A stretch of DNA of 64,000 nucleotides from an uncultured bacterium (GTDB taxonomy: Bacteria > Margulisbacteria > Marinamargulisbacteria > SXXA01), in the NCBI GenBank assembly GCA_903864835.1, contig CAIPHK010000015.1, positions 1 to 64,000 of the forward strand. The letters are read 5' to 3'. Positions 37,075 through 48,449 of this stretch are shown piece by piece. How positions within the stretch are numbered: the first letter of the stretch is position 1; each line of letters starts with the position of its first letter. Below the pieces are notes generated by a model. The model made no database searches and was not told the origin of the DNA. It saw only the letters and a program-made list of their open reading frames with translations. The position numbers and the translations under genes were made by a program.

Positions 37075-37596
37075 TTACCGGGAACCCAAAAAAACTGGCA
37101 ACGGTTTACCTCGAACGATAGATTCTTGTTCTACATTCTTACATTGTTGTAAGCCCTGTAACGCCGCACGGGCGCAGTTAATAGGATTACGACTAGCCAA
37201 TGCCTTAGCAACGACATTCTTCAAGCCTAAGCTCTCCAACAAAATACGAACCGATCCCCCTGCAATAACACCGGTTCCTGGGCGTGCTGGCTTTAGAATC
37301 ACCCGAGCTGCTCCAAATTGACCGATTACTTCATGTGGCAATGTCCCATTAACAATATTAATGGCAACCAAGTGTTTCCTGGCTTTTTCAACGCCTTTTC
37401 TAATAGCCGCTGGAACTTCTTTAGACTTACCGAGGCCCAAGCCAACGCTACCATTTTGATCCCCAGCGATAACAAAAGCCCTAAACGCAAGCCTTTTTCC
37501 GCCTTTAACGACCTTGTTGATCCGGTCAATTTTAATGACCTTTTCAACAATAGGATCATCCGCTTTATTTCTATCCGAGGACCGTCGTTGTTCCAT
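37075..37596 (-). CDS. rpsE: 30S ribosomal protein S5
   Basis: This 173-residue protein of the decoding and mRNA-entry region has GGKRLAFRAFVIAGDQNGSVG, VGLGLGKSKEVP and ARVILKPARPGTGVIAGG, the S5 signatures. It is the next gene after rplR. Confidence 0.98.
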   Translation of the reverse strand: MEQRRSSDRNKADDPIVEKVIKIDRINKVVKGGKRLAFRAFVIAGDQNGSVGLGLGKSKEVPAAIRKGVEKARKHLVAINIVNGTLPHEVIGQFGAARVILKPARPGTGVIAGGSVRILLESLGLKNVVAKALASRNPINCARAALQGLQQCKNVEQESIVRGKPLPVFLGSR

Positions 37597-37613
37597 AATT
37601 TACTTAACTCCCA

Positions 37614-37943
37614 TTAGAATTCCAGGCCGCCAGCGCGTGCCGCGTCAGCTAATGCCTTAATGCGCCCTGTGAATTTATACTTACCGCGATCAAACCAAAC
37701 ATTTTTTAAACTTGCGGCAACAGCCTTTTCAGCAAGCTGCTTCCCGACCGCTGCAGCTCGATCGGTCTGCTTTTGACCGTCTTCCATCTTAATAGAAGAC
37801 GACTCCAACACGGTTATTCCTTTTACGTCGTCAATAATCTGAGCGTAAATGTTGGTATTGCTTTTATAGACCGATAACCGTAGCCGCCCATTATTACTGG
37901 ATGCGGACCGTACTTTTCTCTTTCGACTTTTAGCCGTAGACAT
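37614..37943 (-). CDS. rplR: 50S ribosomal protein L18
   Basis: This 109-residue 5S rRNA-binding protein has [18 protein letters not shown] and, at its C-terminus, [20 protein letters not shown]. It lies between rplF and rpsE. Confidence 0.97.
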   Translation of the reverse strand: MSTAKSRKRKVRSASSNNGRLRLSVYKSNTNIYAQIIDDVKGITVLESSSIKMEDGQKQTDRAAAVGKQLAEKAVAASLKNVWFDRGKYKFTGRIKALADAARAGGLEF

Positions 37944-37953
37944 TTTATAACTC

Positions 37954-38493
37954 CTACTTCTTCACGCTCTTACCAGGCTTGGTCTTAACCACAGTACCTG
38001 CCAAGCGGATCCCTTTACCCTTATAGGCATCTCTGGATCGCAATGCAATAATTTCTGCGACGGTTTGACCGACGACCTGTTTATCAATACCAACAACTTT
38101 GATCTTTGTCTGCCCCTCGACTACAAACTGAATACCGGTTGGAGAAGGGAACACTACCGGGTGAGAATACCCAAGAGAAAAATTAAGATTTTCACCTTGA
38201 AGAGCTACCCGATATCCAACGCCTACCAATTCAAGATCTTTTGTAAATCCTTCGCTGACGCCTTTAACCATATTCGCAAGCAACGCTCTATATAAGCCAT
38301 GCTTGGCAGACATAGAAGAATCTGAATCCGTGTTCTTTACAACAACGGTATTAGAAACTATATCAAACGAAATCGCAGCATCGACAACGATATCCAATGA
38401 GCCCTTTGGACCTTTAACAACCACAGTGGAACCATCAACCAAAACAGTCGTCCCTTCAGGGACGTTAATTACCTTACGGCCAACACGAGTCAC
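37954..38493 (-). CDS. rplF: 50S ribosomal protein L6
   Basis: This 179-residue protein with two repeated domains contains [33 protein letters not shown] and the C-terminal [13 protein letters not shown] signature. It is downstream of rpsH in the spc operon. Confidence 0.97.
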   Translation of the reverse strand: MTRVGRKVINVPEGTTVLVDGSTVVVKGPKGSLDIVVDAAISFDIVSNTVVVKNTDSDSSMSAKHGLYRALLANMVKGVSEGFTKDLELVGVGYRVALQGENLNFSLGYSHPVVFPSPTGIQFVVEGQTKIKVVGIDKQVVGQTVAEIIALRSRDAYKGKGIRLAGTVVKTKPGKSVKK

Positions 38494-38514
38494 GATAGTC
38501 TACCTCTCTCTATC

Positions 38515-38910
38515 CTAATATATAATCCCGATTAGCTCTCCACCCACATTGGATAGCCGTGCGGATCGCCCGGTCATAACACCCAGCGATGTAGAAAGAA
38601 TCGAAACACCGAACCCATTACGAACTTTAGGCACACTAGCTTTTTTTAAATAAATACGTTTACCCGACCGACTAACTTTGCGAATTTCGCTAACAACGTG
38701 TCGGCCATCCGGACCATACTTCAATCCAATTTTGATTGCTTTTTTATTCAAATCTTCGTTAACAACATCAAAAAACTTAATAAAGCCTTCGTCTTTAAGA
38801 ATCTTTACGACGGATAATTTCATCCTTGAAAACGGAATTTCAACATCAGAATGTTTAACCGCGCCTCCGTTTCTAATTCTCGTAAACAAATCGGCTATAG
38901 TATCGCCCAT
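38515..38910 (-). CDS. rpsH: 30S ribosomal protein S8
   Basis: This 131-residue protein starts [16 protein letters not shown] at the ATG at 38910, preceded by a GGGAG site. The open frame runs 17 codons further upstream into rpsN, which is rejected. The C-terminal signature (GFGVSILSTSLGVMTG) is present. S8 is the usual translational repressor of spc operons. Confidence 0.97.
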   Translation of the reverse strand: MGDTIADLFTRIRNGGAVKHSDVEIPFSRMKLSVVKILKDEGFIKFFDVVNEDLNKKAIKIGLKYGPDGRHVVSEIRKVSRSGKRIYLKKASVPKVRNGFGVSILSTSLGVMTGRSARLSNVGGELIGIIY

Positions 38911-38920
38911 AATCAGCTCC

Positions 38921-39103
38921 CTACCAAGATGCCTTACGGACGCCAGGCAACTTGCCCTCACCCGCTAAGGTTCTAAAACAAATTCGACAAACACCAAAAA
39001 AACGCATAAATCCACGAGGACGCGAACAGATACTACACCGGTTCCTGTGCTGTACAGTACGCTCCTTCAATTTATTCTTAATAACAAGTCCTGTCCTAGC
39101 CAT
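38921..39103 (-). CDS. rpsN: 30S ribosomal protein S14, short zinc type
   Basis: This 60-residue S14 type Z has two CxxC pairs ([15 protein letters not shown]) and a basic C-terminus (GVRKASW). It lies between rplE and rpsH. The long zinc-free S14 of proteobacteria is about 100 residues. Confidence 0.97.
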   Translation of the reverse strand: MARTGLVIKNKLKERTVQHRNRCSICSRPRGFMRFFGVCRICFRTLAGEGKLPGVRKASW

Positions 39104-39112
39104 ATACCCGTC

Positions 39113-39655
39113 CTATCTCTTCCGAAACGGCATACCTAAAGCCGCTAAAAGTTCGAATGCTTCATCGTTTGTTTTTGCGGTAGTTACTATCGTAACGTCA
39201 AATCCGCGCAACCGGTCTATCTTCTCATAAGAGATTTCAGGAAAAATCCCGTCCTCTTTAACGCCTAAAGTATAATTACCACGTCCATCAAAACTATTTA
39301 AAGGAACTCCTCTAAAATCGCGAATTTTTGGAAGCGCAATATTTAACAATTTATTCAAAAAGTGATACATCCTTGCCGAGCGCAAAGTGACTTTACAGCC
39401 AATTGCTTGACCTTCTCTAAGCTTAAAATTAGATATCGACTTTTTTGCACTTGTTATCAGTGGTTTTTGCCCAGCAATAGCATACATCTGTTCGAAACTT
39501 AATTCGACGCTCTTTGAATTAGTAACGGCTTCACCAATGCCCCGATTGATAACCACTTTGGAAATCTTAGGTATTTCCATAACGTTTTTATACCCAAATT
39601 TCTCGACTAACCTTTTACGAACTTCATCTTCGTAATGACGCTTTAAATCCTTCAT
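39113..39655 (-). CDS. rplE: 50S ribosomal protein L5
   Basis: This 180-residue 5S rRNA-binding protein of the central protuberance has [29 protein letters not shown] and [16 protein letters not shown]. It lies 31 bases after rplX. Confidence 0.98.
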   Translation of the reverse strand: MKDLKRHYEDEVRKRLVEKFGYKNVMEIPKISKVVINRGIGEAVTNSKSVELSFEQMYAIAGQKPLITSAKKSISNFKLREGQAIGCKVTLRSARMYHFLNKLLNIALPKIRDFRGVPLNSFDGRGNYTLGVKEDGIFPEISYEKIDRLRGFDVTIVTTAKTNDEAFELLAALGMPFRKR

Positions 39656-39686
39656 AACTACTCCTAAAGAAACCTACACTTACCGA

Positions 39687-39950
39687 TTACTTCTTTTTGC
39701 TGACCGACGATTTTTTAACAGTACTCTTACTCTTCGACTCCAATTTCACATTCGAAATATGAATCGCGACAGGTAAATCAAGAATGCCGCCACCCTTACC
39801 TTCTCGATCCGCTTTTTTATGCTTTTTTTTAACATTTACGCCGTCTACAATAACTTTATTCTCTGTCCGAAAAATTTCTAATACTTTCCCAGACTTTCCG
39901 CGATCATCGCCCGCAATTACAACAACCATATCATCTTTTAAAATAGTCAT
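39687..39950 (-). CDS. rplX: 50S ribosomal protein L24
   Basis: This 87-residue protein has a KOW motif (DDMVVVIAGDDRGKSGKV) and VDGVNVKKKHKKA. It is slightly shorter than the usual ~100 residues and ends in a Lys/Ser-rich tail. It is nine bases from rplN. Confidence 0.95.
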   Translation of the reverse strand: MTILKDDMVVVIAGDDRGKSGKVLEIFRTENKVIVDGVNVKKKHKKADREGKGGGILDLPVAIHISNVKLESKSKSTVKKSSVSKKK

Positions 39951-39959
39951 CGCTATCTC

Positions 39960-40328
39960 CTATATCACTTCCGACGCGAGCGAAATAATCTTCATATAAC
40001 CGCGTTCACGCAACTCACTAGGGATCGGACCAAAAATTCGGGATCCCTTAGGGTTGCCATCCTTATTGACAATTACAGCTGCATTTTCATCGAATCTAAC
40101 AACAACACCATTTTTACGTCTAAATTTCCGGACCGTCCGAACAACAACCGCAGTAACCACTTCGCTCTTTTTAATCTGTCCCTGCGAAATTGCTTTTTTT
40201 ACTGTAGCAACTATTGTATCTCCAACCCGGGCATACCGACGTTTAGAGCTCCCAACAACTTGAATACAAAGTATTTCCTTCGCACCCGAATTGTCAGCAA
40301 CATTTAGACGACTTTCTCTTTGAATCAT
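39960..40328 (-). CDS. rplN: 50S ribosomal protein L14
   Basis: This 122-residue protein starts [18 protein letters not shown], with [20 protein letters not shown] and the C-terminal ISLASEVI. It contacts 16S rRNA in an intersubunit bridge. It lies between rpsQ and rplX. Confidence 0.98.
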   Translation of the reverse strand: MIQRESRLNVADNSGAKEILCIQVVGSSKRRYARVGDTIVATVKKAISQGQIKKSEVVTAVVVRTVRKFRRKNGVVVRFDENAAVIVNKDGNPKGSRIFGPIPSELRERGYMKIISLASEVI

Positions 40329-40332
40329 ACCC

Positions 40333-40590
40333 TTATGCCTTCTTTACAACAGAAACAACGCGCCAGGTCTTACGTTTTGATACTGGCCGAATTTCAGATA
40401 TTTCGACGGTATCTCCAACTTTCGACACATTTTCTTCGTCATGTACAAGATAATTCTTGCTACTCCGAATAACTTTACCATACTTAGCATGGACTCCCAC
40501 AGATTCCACCTCAACAGCAACTGTTTTTTCTCCCGACAACCGAGCTACTTGTCCAGTCACTTTACGACGACTATTACGATCTAACGACAT
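40333..40590 (-). CDS. rpsQ: 30S ribosomal protein S17
   Basis: This 85-residue OB-fold protein has [20 protein letters not shown], then [15 protein letters not shown]. Its start is only 12 bases from the rplP stop, so the L29 gene normally found between them is absent, and no L29 sequence is fused to it. Confidence 0.97.
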   Translation of the reverse strand: MSLDRNSRRKVTGQVARLSGEKTVAVEVESVGVHAKYGKVIRSSKNYLVHDEENVSKVGDTVEISEIRPVSKRKTWRVVSVVKKA

Positions 40591-40602
40591 GCCAACTCCT
40601 CA

Positions 40603-41025
40603 CTAAAAAGAACTTGCAAGTTCTTTACTAACAAACTTTGTCCCAACCGCCAATTTATGAGCTGCCAACCGGAATGCTTCACGCGCAACTTCTTCCGTCA
40701 CACCACTCAATTCAAATAAAATATGCCCAGGTTTTACTACCGCAACCCAAAACTCAGGAGCACCTTTTCCTTTACCCATCCGGGTTTCCGCAGGCAATTT
40801 TGTAATACTCTTATCAGGGAAAATTCTAATCCACACCTTGCCGCCCCGTTTTATATGACGGGTCATCGCTCTCCGTGCAGATTCTATCTGACGGTCGGTC
40901 ACCCATCCCAAATCAAGCGTCTGTAAGGCATAATCCCCAAAGGAAATAAAGCACCCGGACAAGGCACGGCCACGATTCCTACCGCGTTGATATTTTCTAT
41001 ACTTCGTCTTCTTAGGCATCAACAT
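40603..41025 (-). CDS. rplP: 50S ribosomal protein L16
   Basis: This 140-residue protein of the A-site region has [16 protein letters not shown], then [20 protein letters not shown]. It has GGAG upstream of ATG 41025; ATG at 41019 is equally usable. It lies nine bases after rpsC. Confidence 0.97.
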   Translation of the reverse strand: MLMPKKTKYRKYQRGRNRGRALSGCFISFGDYALQTLDLGWVTDRQIESARRAMTRHIKRGGKVWIRIFPDKSITKLPAETRMGKGKGAPEFWVAVVKPGHILFELSGVTEEVAREAFRLAAHKLAVGTKFVSKELASSF

Positions 41026-41034
41026 AATAATCTC

Positions 41035-41703
41035 CTACTGATCCGTACCGGATTGATCCGAAACAACAGCCCTTTTCTTCGCTAAAATCTCGCCCTTATA
41101 AATCCAAACCTTAACGCCGATCTTCCCATAAGTGGTCAAAGCTTCAGAGAATGCATAATCAATATCTGCCCGAAGAGTATGAAGGGGAACCTTACCCTCT
41201 CTATACCACTCAGACCGAGCAATTTCGGCTCCGCCCAACCTACCGGAACAAGTTACCTTCACTCCCAAGGCGCCAGATTTTAGCGACTTTTGAACGGCCA
41301 TTTTCATCGCACGCCGAAAAGGAATACGTTTTTCCAACTGAAACGCTACCCACTCCCCAACAAGCCGGGCAGACATTTCAACGTTCTTTTCTTCAACAAT
41401 GTTGACCCGAACGATTTTGCCAACCATATTTTTTAGTTCGGCCGTCAAATAGGACGTATCAATACTGTTACGCCCAAATACAACACCAGGCCTAGCAATA
41501 TATACATTCGCTTCGGTATGTTCAGCTTTACGTTTAATAATAATGCGGGCAACGCCGCCTTTAAACAGCTCTTTTTTTAAATAATTACGGATTTTGAAAT
41601 CCTCTAACAAAAAGACGCCATATGTCCTATCCGAAAACCAACTTGCATCCCAATCTTTAACAATTCCAAGCCTAAGCCCGTTTGGATTAGCCTTTTGACC
41701 CAT
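41035..41703 (-). CDS. rpsC: 30S ribosomal protein S3
   Basis: This 222-residue mRNA-entry protein starts MGQKANPNGLRLGI. It has a KH domain (about residues 38-110) and the C-terminal signature SGRLGGAEIARSEWYREGKV. It lies between rplV and rplP. Confidence 0.98.
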   Translation of the reverse strand: MGQKANPNGLRLGIVKDWDASWFSDRTYGVFLLEDFKIRNYLKKELFKGGVARIIIKRKAEHTEANVYIARPGVVFGRNSIDTSYLTAELKNMVGKIVRVNIVEEKNVEMSARLVGEWVAFQLEKRIPFRRAMKMAVQKSLKSGALGVKVTCSGRLGGAEIARSEWYREGKVPLHTLRADIDYAFSEALTTYGKIGVKVWIYKGEILAKKRAVVSDQSGTDQ

Positions 41704-41711
41704 GGTACTAC

Positions 41712-42065
41712 CTACACTTCCTTAATCGACAAGACAATATGACATGTCCGTTTTAAAATTTGATAAATACGTCCCCTACCCTTAGGTTGAAACCGTTTGC
41801 CCATTGGGCCCGCATTAACAAAAAGCTTTTCTACAACAAATCTAGCATTATCACCTGCGCCCAAATTATGGCGAGCATTAGCAATGGCACTACCCAATAG
41901 CTTCTTCAATTCATGAGCTCCACTATGAGGCAATGCAGATAAAAGCGATAATGCAACTACAGCATCTTTACCCCTAATAACGTCAGCGACACGCCTGACT
42001 TTATATGGGGAAATTCGAATATTCTTCTGTTCGACATCAACACGTCTAATTGTTTCAGTAGTCAT
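41712..42065 (-). CDS. rplV: 50S ribosomal protein L22
   Basis: This 117-residue protein lines the exit tunnel. It has NIRISPYKVRRVADVIRG and the beta-hairpin segment GPMGKRFQPKGRGRIYQI. It lies between rpsS and rpsC. Confidence 0.97.
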   Translation of the reverse strand: MTTETIRRVDVEQKNIRISPYKVRRVADVIRGKDAVVALSLLSALPHSGAHELKKLLGSAIANARHNLGAGDNARFVVEKLFVNAGPMGKRFQPKGRGRIYQILKRTCHIVLSIKEV

Positions 42066-42067
42066 AA

Positions 42068-42340
42068 TTACTTCTTACCCTTATCCCCGCCATGACCTTT
42101 AAACGTGCGGGTTAATGCAAATTCGCCCAACTTATGACCAATCATACTTTCTTGCACGTAAACAGTAATATGTTTCTTACCATTATAAACAGCAAACGTA
42201 TGACCAATCATCGATGGCAATATCGTCGATCTCCGAGACCAAGTTTTAACGAGCTTCTTTTCGCCCAACTCATTAAGCTTTTCAACCTTATCCATCAAAT
42301 TCTGATCAATAAAAGGGCCTTTTTTTAAAGAGCGTCCCAC
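42068..42340 (-). CDS. rpsS: 30S ribosomal protein S19
   Basis: This 90-residue protein starts [15 protein letters not shown], with [20 protein letters not shown] and [16 protein letters not shown]. It lies 16 bases after rplB in the S10 operon. Confidence 0.98.
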   Translation of the reverse strand: MGRSLKKGPFIDQNLMDKVEKLNELGEKKLVKTWSRRSTILPSMIGHTFAVYNGKKHITVYVQESMIGHKLGEFALTRTFKGHGGDKGKK

Positions 42341-42355
42341 TTCATATCACCTCCA

Positions 42356-43189
42356 CTAACTTTTTTTCCTACGAGTCACAATAAATCTGGACGAAGTCTT
42401 CCGGTCTTTACGGGTTTTCATTCCAAGCGCCGGCTTGCCCCACGGGGTCATCGGTGCATACCGACCTACAGGCGACTTACCTTCTCCACCGCCATGAGGG
42501 TGATCACACGGATTCATAGCAGCGCCCCGTACTTGCGGCCGTCTACCTAACCAACGCGACGCGCCGGCTTTGCCCAAACTCCGATTTCTACGTTCAGAAT
42601 TTCCAACTTGACCAACGGTTGCCCGACACTGCAAATTAATCTGACGAACCTCACCGGAGGGTAGCTTAAGTATGGCGTATTCACCTGCTTTAGCAACCAA
42701 CGTCACGTACGAGCCCGCAGCTCTCGCCATTTGCCCGCCCTTACCAGCAACCAACTCAACATTATGGATAACAGTACCAACGGGGATCTTCCCTAACGGA
42801 AGTGCATTGCCGATACGGATATCGGCATCAGGTCCTGACGAAATCTTGTCTCCAATGGACAATTTATCAGGGGCAATAATGTAGGCTTTTGACCCATCCA
42901 TGTATGATATCAACGCGAGATAAGAAGTCCTGTAAGGATCATACTCAACCGTCATCACAGTTCCAACTATTCCATCTTTGTTTCTACGATAATCAACAAC
43001 GCGGTAGAGCCGCTTAACACCACCCGACCGATGCCTAACAGTAATCTTTCCACTATTATTACGACCCGAATTACGGGAAAGGGTTGTCGTTAAGGACTTT
43101 TCAGGACGAACTTTACTAAGTTGCGAAGTATCGACTACTTGTCTGGAGCGACGCCCAGCTGAAGTCGGTTTATAATTTTTTGTAGCCAT
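42356..43189 (-). CDS. rplB: 50S ribosomal protein L2
   Basis: This 277-residue protein is required for peptidyl transferase centre assembly. It has [18 protein letters not shown] and, near the C-terminus, [18 protein letters not shown] with the conserved His. It lies between rplW and rpsS. Confidence 0.98.
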   Translation of the reverse strand: MATKNYKPTSAGRRSRQVVDTSQLSKVRPEKSLTTTLSRNSGRNNSGKITVRHRSGGVKRLYRVVDYRRNKDGIVGTVMTVEYDPYRTSYLALISYMDGSKAYIIAPDKLSIGDKISSGPDADIRIGNALPLGKIPVGTVIHNVELVAGKGGQMARAAGSYVTLVAKAGEYAILKLPSGEVRQINLQCRATVGQVGNSERRNRSLGKAGASRWLGRRPQVRGAAMNPCDHPHGGGEGKSPVGRYAPMTPWGKPALGMKTRKDRKTSSRFIVTRRKKS

Positions 43190-43207
43190 AATTTATATCC
43201 CAAACAC

Positions 43208-43495
43208 CTAAAATAATTCTTTAATCTCGGCAATTTCCTGACCTTTTATCAAAGTCACTATTGCCTTTTTTCTATCGGGGCGTCTACCTACTATGCGTCC
43301 ACGCACTTTCTGCTTGCCCTTAACCACTAGCATATTAACAGAAGCGACCTGTACGCCATACTTCTTACGAACAGCGTTCGCAACTTCAATCTTATTAACA
43401 TCTACACCAACATAAAATGTATACTTACTCTCAGCCACTCCAATTGCGGCCTTCTCGGTAACTACGGGCGATCGAAATAAACTCTTTTCCTTCAT
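43208..43495 (-). CDS. rplW: 50S ribosomal protein L23
   Basis: This 95-residue exit-site protein, a docking point for trigger factor and SRP, has PVVTEKAAIGVAESKYTFYV and GVQVASVNMLVVKGK. It overlaps the rplD stop by four bases (ATGA). Confidence 0.96.
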   Translation of the reverse strand: MKEKSLFRSPVVTEKAAIGVAESKYTFYVGVDVNKIEVANAVRKKYGVQVASVNMLVVKGKQKVRGRIVGRRPDRKKAIVTLIKGQEIAEIKELF

Positions 43496-44121
43496 TTCAA
43501 AAACCTCTCTTCTAAATCACAAAACGCTGTGGTTGAAAACACAACCAAATCTGAATTGGCGTACGACTCTATTGGAATCCAAGTAGAGTAAGCACAAGTA
43601 ACACCCACAATATTCCGAGATGACAAGACGATATTGTCGTCAGCGGGACTTTCAGACACAACCACTAATACTTTCTTTACGTTAGCTCCGCCCGAGGTCT
43701 TAACAAAACTCAAAAACTGCTTTGATTTCGGCAAGCCCACAGAATCCTCTAAAATACATATTTTAGACTCAATAGCGCGGGTGACCAACTTATAGCCCAA
43801 CTTTACAACGCGCCTATTAAGGCCAATTGTATAATCTCGGGGCTTTGGGCCGAAAGAAACACCGCCACCCACACGTAACGGAGTACGATTGGAACCTCTT
43901 CGCGCCTTACCTGTACCTTTTTGTTTGTAAGGTTTCGCTCCTCCGCCAGCAACTTCGCCACGGGTTTTGGTCGAATGGGTACCTTGACGCAATGCCGCGT
44001 CTTGCTTCCGCTTAATAAGGTAGGCTATATGACCGACATTATAATCTTCCTTGGGAAAAGAAATATGAATCTCTTTCTCGCCCTTCTTTTCTCCATCAAT
44101 ACTTAACACTGGGACTTTCAT
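43492..44121 (-). CDS. rplD: 50S ribosomal protein L4
   Basis: This 209-residue protein has a tunnel loop rich in Gly/Arg (residues about 45-80, KTRGEVAGGGAKPYKQKGTG). The globular part that in E. coli represses the S10 operon follows. It lies between rplC and rplW. Confidence 0.96.
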   Translation of the reverse strand: MKVPVLSIDGEKKGEKEIHISFPKEDYNVGHIAYLIKRKQDAALRQGTHSTKTRGEVAGGGAKPYKQKGTGKARRGSNRTPLRVGGGVSFGPKPRDYTIGLNRRVVKLGYKLVTRAIESKICILEDSVGLPKSKQFLSFVKTSGGANVKKVLVVVSESPADDNIVLSSRNIVGVTCAYSTWIPIESYANSDLVVFSTTAFCDLEERFLK

Positions 44122-44140
44122 GACTAATTCTCCAAATTAT

Positions 44141-44752
44141 CTAGCTAAATATTTCAACAAAGCCTGATTTTCCCGGCACAGCCCCAGCCACAAAAATCAA
44201 CTTATTTTCAGAATCAATTTTAACAACTGCCAAATTTTTAATGGTCACAAATGCGTCCCCATAATGACCGGCCATTCTTACTCCCTTATACACTCGACCG
44301 GGAGTAGTACCTGCGCCGATTGAGCCAGGAATTCGATGACTCTTCGATCCATGGGCCATAGGGCCACGACTAAAATTATGCCGCTTAATTGTCCCAGTAA
44401 ACCCTCGTCCAATGGTCTTTGCACGAACAGTCACCTTTTCATCGACGTTAAATATGTCTGCAGTAATTTCCGCGCCCACTACATAATCATTTCCATTTGA
44501 AACACGGAAACCTTTTAAATACTTCTTTGCAGAAACACCTTTTTTTTCAAAGAACCCACGACGGGGCTTATTCAACTTCTTATCTTTGACTTCGCCCGTA
44601 CCCAAGACAACGGTTGCAAACTCACCCTCTACTTCATGTAAATCTACAACCACGCAGGGCTCAGCTTGCAAAACAGTAACGGGGGTAACGAGGCCCTCTT
44701 CGTTAACAAGTTGAGTCATACCTATTTTCTTTCCAATAAAAAACTTTTTCAT
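44141..44752 (-). CDS. rplC: 50S ribosomal protein L3
   Basis: This 203-residue protein starts KKFFIGKKIGMTQLVNEEG. It has the C-terminal SRGPMAHGSKSHRIPGSIGA segment reaching towards the peptidyl transferase centre. It is the second gene of the S10 operon. Confidence 0.97.
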   Translation of the reverse strand: MKKFFIGKKIGMTQLVNEEGLVTPVTVLQAEPCVVVDLHEVEGEFATVVLGTGEVKDKKLNKPRRGFFEKKGVSAKKYLKGFRVSNGNDYVVGAEITADIFNVDEKVTVRAKTIGRGFTGTIKRHNFSRGPMAHGSKSHRIPGSIGAGTTPGRVYKGVRMAGHYGDAFVTIKNLAVVKIDSENKLIFVAGAVPGKSGFVEIFS

Positions 44753-44788
44753 AACATATCCTATCCTTAACCGCAGCAGCTGAATCGA

Positions 44789-45121
44789 TTAATTCAGTTT
44801 GATTTCAATATTTACACCGGCAGGAAGATCCAACTGCATTAGTGCGTCAACCGTAGAGGCGGGCGGATCAATAATATCGATCAACCGTTTATGAATCCTA
44901 ATCTCGTAGTGCTCTCCGCCACGTTTATCAATATGCGGCGATTTTAGAATACACCAAATCTTCTTCTGAGTAGGCAGAGGAACGGGGCCAATAACTTTAG
45001 CCCCAGACCGTTCTGCCGCCATCACAATACGCTCAGAAGACTGATCAATAACCGCGCTATCAAACGCTTTTAATCGAATTCTTATTTTTTGCTGGGTTTT
45101 TGACTTCGTCTTAGATTTCAC
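44789..45121 (-). CDS. rpsJ: 30S ribosomal protein S10 / NusE
   Basis: This 110-residue protein starts at GTG 45121. After a short Lys/Thr-rich extension it reads [17 protein letters not shown], then [20 protein letters not shown]10 also acts as NusE in rRNA antitermination, in line with a boxA-like site before 16S. It is 14 bases from tuf. Confidence 0.97.
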   Translation of the reverse strand: MKSKTKSKTQQKIRIRLKAFDSAVIDQSSERIVMAAERSGAKVIGPVPLPTQKKIWCILKSPHIDKRGGEHYEIRIHKRLIDIIDPPASTVDALMQLDLPAGVNIEIKLN

Positions 45122-45135
45122 AAAAAGTACCTCAA

Positions 45136-46338
45136 CTACTCAATAATCTGGGTAACGACCCCAGCGCCAACAGTTCGCCCACCTTCTCGAATCGCAAACC
45201 GAAGTCGCTCTTCACAGGCCACAGGAACAATCAGTTCGACCTCAAGAGAAATATTATCTCCTGGCATTACCATTTCAACACCTTCTGGCAACTTAATTGA
45301 GCCAGTAACGTCGGTGGTTCGGATATAAAACTGAGGACGATATCCATCAAAAAAAGCAGTGTGACGTCCACCCTCTTCTTTTTTCAATACATACACTTCT
45401 GCTTTAAATTTATGGTGCGGCTTAATTGATCCTGGCTTTGCCAAAACCATCCCACGCTTCAGATCGTCTTTTTCCACTCCACGAACAAGCGCGCCCAAAT
45501 TATCACCTGCGCGGCCTTCGTCTAGAAGCTTCCGAAACATCTCAATTCCGGTAACCGTCGTCTTTTTAACCACATCAGACATACCGACGATCTCGACCTC
45601 TTCCCCAACCTTAACAATCCCCCGCTCAACCCGACCTGTACCCACAGTACCACGGCCAGTAATGCTAAACACGTCTTCGATCGGCATAAGAAAAGGCTTA
45701 TCAATATCGCGAATCGGCTGCGGGATATAAGTATCAACTGCATCCATAAGCTCCCAAATGCATTTAGCATCTGCGCTCTCACGACTTGAGTCCGCACATT
45801 CCAACGCTTTCAAAGCAGATCCCTTTACGAAAGGAATGTCATCCCCCGGGAAATCATACTTACTCAACAATTCCCGAAGCTCCATTTCAACCAAATCAAC
45901 CAACTCTGGATCATCTACCATATCAATTTTATTCATAAATACAACGATATAAGGAACATTAACCTGACGCGCCAACAAAATGTGTTCACGGGTCTGTGGC
46001 ATCGGCCCATCAGCAGCACTAACAACAAGAATACCGCCATCCATTTGAGCGGCCCCTGTAATCATGTTTTTTACATAATCAGCGTGTCCTGGACAATCCA
46101 CGTGTGCATAGTGACGATTTTCAGTCTCGTATTCAACGTGAGCAGTCGCGATTGTAATACCACGCGCCTTTTCTTCAGGAGCAGAATCAATTTGATCGTA
46201 CCCTTTAAATACGGCCTGCCCAACGGAAGCTAGCACTTTCGTAATTGCTGCCGTTAATGTTGTTTTTCCGTGGTCAACGTGACCGATAGTGCCGACGTTA
46301 CAGTGCGGCTTCGAACGCTCGAACTTCTCTTTAGCCAT
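45136..46338 (-). CDS. tuf: elongation factor Tu
   Basis: This 400-residue GTPase delivers aminoacyl-tRNA. G motifs are [16 protein letters not shown] and NKIDMVDD, followed by domains II and III. It lies 20 bases after fusA in the str operon. No second tuf is in the window. Confidence 0.98.
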   Translation of the reverse strand: MAKEKFERSKPHCNVGTIGHVDHGKTTLTAAITKVLASVGQAVFKGYDQIDSAPEEKARGITIATAHVEYETENRHYAHVDCPGHADYVKNMITGAAQMDGGILVVSAADGPMPQTREHILLARQVNVPYIVVFMNKIDMVDDPELVDLVEMELRELLSKYDFPGDDIPFVKGSALKALECADSSRESADAKCIWELMDAVDTYIPQPIRDIDKPFLMPIEDVFSITGRGTVGTGRVERGIVKVGEEVEIVGMSDVVKKTTVTGIEMFRKLLDEGRAGDNLGALVRGVEKDDLKRGMVLAKPGSIKPHHKFKAEVYVLKKEEGGRHTAFFDGYRPQFYIRTTDVTGSIKLPEGVEMVMPGDNISLEVELIVPVACEERLRFAIREGGRTVGAGVVTQIIE

Positions 46339-46358
46339 GGGGCTTTCCTCCTATTAAA

Positions 46359-48449
46359 TTATGACTTTGATCTATCAGCGATGAGGGCGTCGAAGATTAA
46401 TTTTGGGACCTCACTATACATAAAGAACTGCATAGAGTAAATACCACGACCCTGCGTTAACGACCTCAATGCTGTTGAATATCCAAACATCTCAGACAAG
46501 GGGACCAAGGCTTTTATCAATTGAATATTATTCTTTGTTGCCTCAATCTTCTCAATCTTCCCCCGGCGACCACTTAAATCAGCAATGGTATCGCCCATAT
46601 TAACTTCTGGAACCTCAACCTCTACATCCATAATGGGTTCAAGTATGACTGGACTTCCCGCGCGGAACGCGTCCTTCACCGCGTACGATGCTGCAATTTG
46701 AAACGCAATATCCGATGAATCCACCGGATGGAAGGATCCATCCAATACCGCAACTTTAACATCCACTACTGGATAACCCGCCATGATTCCAGTTGCAAAG
46801 GCTTCTTTAATACCTTTTTCAATCGACGGAATATATTCCTTTGGAATTCGGCCTCCAACAACTTTAGACTCGAACGACGAACCTTCACCCCGAGCGACCG
46901 GTGCGATTTCGAGAATACAATGCCCATACTGCCCACGCCCACCGGTCTGCCGAATAAATTTACCTTCAGCTTTAGCCGGATCCTTTATCGATTCCCGATA
47001 CGCAACTTGCGGTTTACCAACATTTGATTGAACGTTAAATTCCCTCATCAACCGATCACAAATAATCTCGAGATGCAATTCACCCATCCCAGAAATAATC
47101 GTCTGAGACGTTTCTTGATCCGTACGATATTGAAATGTTGGATCTTCGTCGGACAACTTCTCTAAGGAGGACGACAATCTGTCCGAATCGGATTTTGTTT
47201 TTGGTTCGATCGCTACAAAAATAACAGGCTCTGGGAAAACAATATTTTCCAAAACGATCGCTTTATCCTCATTACACAATGTATCCCCTGTCTTTGTGTA
47301 CTTTAAGCCAATCGCGCCTACTATATCGCCAGCTGTCGCACCATCAAGGTCGCTTCGAGAGTTGGCATGCATCTGCATAATACGCCCAATCCGTTCGCGT
47401 TTATCCTTGGTCGAATTTAAAACATAGCTCCCAGGTAACAACTTTCCCGAATAAATCCTAAGATAAGTCAATTTACCAACGAAAGGATCCGTCTGAACTT
47501 TAAAGGCCAATGCAGCAAACGGTTCTTCTGGCGACGGATTAAGCTTGATTTCATCCCCGGTTTTTGGATCAGTCCCAGATACCGCTCCCACATCAAGGGG
47601 CGATGGCAAAAAGCTTACAACTGCGTCCAATAGCTGTTGAACACCTTTATTCTTAAAAGCAGACCCACAAAGAACTGGGACCCGCTTTCCTTCTAAGGTC
47701 AACTTACGAATTGCTGCGGTAATTTCGGAAACGGAGAGATCTCCAGTTTCCAAATATTTCTCAATCAGCCAATCGTCTGCCTCACTCGCAATTTCTAACA
47801 GCTTTTCGCGTAGCTCGGCTGCTTTAGCTGCCCGTTCAGGTGCAATGGGCCGAACTTCCGACCGGGTACCTGCCTCGTCAACAAAATGAACCTCTTCGTT
47901 TTTAACAAGATCAATAAGACCATGGAATTGATCTTCAGACCCAATAGGGTAATTCAACATAACCGGCCGCGCATGAAGATTATCAACCATCATTTGCACT
48001 ACCCGATCATAATCTGCTCCAACCCGGTCCATTTTGTTAATAAAACAAATCCGAGGGACTTCGTATTTTTCAGCCTGGCGCCATACCGTTTCACTCTGAG
48101 GTTGTACCCCGCCGACTGAACAAAATACAGCAACCATGCCATCAAGGACCCGAAGAGACCGCTCAACCTCAACGGTGAAATCAACGTGGCCGGGAGTGTC
48201 AATAATATTAATATTATTGTCGCCCCAAAAACAGGTAGTGGCAGCGGACGTAATCGTGATGCCCCGTTCTTGCTCTTGAACCATCCAATCCATAGTGGCA
48301 TTACCGTCATGCACTTCACCAATTTTATGGGATTTTCCGGTGAAGAATAATATACGTTCAGTAAGCGTCGTTTTTCCCGCATCGATATGGGCAGCAATCC
48401 CAATATTACGAAGCTTATCTAGAACGACGTCGCGCTCCACGTTTACCAT
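46359..48449 (-). CDS. fusA: elongation factor G
   Basis: This 696-residue translocase GTPase has G motifs [16 protein letters not shown] and NKMDRVGA. Domain IV contains [15 protein letters not shown], and the C-terminal part has [19 protein letters not shown]. It overlaps rpsG by seven bases. Confidence 0.98.
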   Translation of the reverse strand: MVNVERDVVLDKLRNIGIAAHIDAGKTTLTERILFFTGKSHKIGEVHDGNATMDWMVQEQERGITITSAATTCFWGDNNINIIDTPGHVDFTVEVERSLRVLDGMVAVFCSVGGVQPQSETVWRQAEKYEVPRICFINKMDRVGADYDRVVQMMVDNLHARPVMLNYPIGSEDQFHGLIDLVKNEEVHFVDEAGTRSEVRPIAPERAAKAAELREKLLEIASEADDWLIEKYLETGDLSVSEITAAIRKLTLEGKRVPVLCGSAFKNKGVQQLLDAVVSFLPSPLDVGAVSGTDPKTGDEIKLNPSPEEPFAALAFKVQTDPFVGKLTYLRIYSGKLLPGSYVLNSTKDKRERIGRIMQMHANSRSDLDGATAGDIVGAIGLKYTKTGDTLCNEDKAIVLENIVFPEPVIFVAIEPKTKSDSDRLSSSLEKLSDEDPTFQYRTDQETSQTIISGMGELHLEIICDRLMREFNVQSNVGKPQVAYRESIKDPAKAEGKFIRQTGGRGQYGHCILEIAPVARGEGSSFESKVVGGRIPKEYIPSIEKGIKEAFATGIMAGYPVVDVKVAVLDGSFHPVDSSDIAFQIAASYAVKDAFRAGSPVILEPIMDVEVEVPEVNMGDTIADLSGRRGKIEKIEATKNNIQLIKALVPLSEMFGYSTALRSLTQGRGIYSMQFFMYSEVPKLIFDALIADRSKS

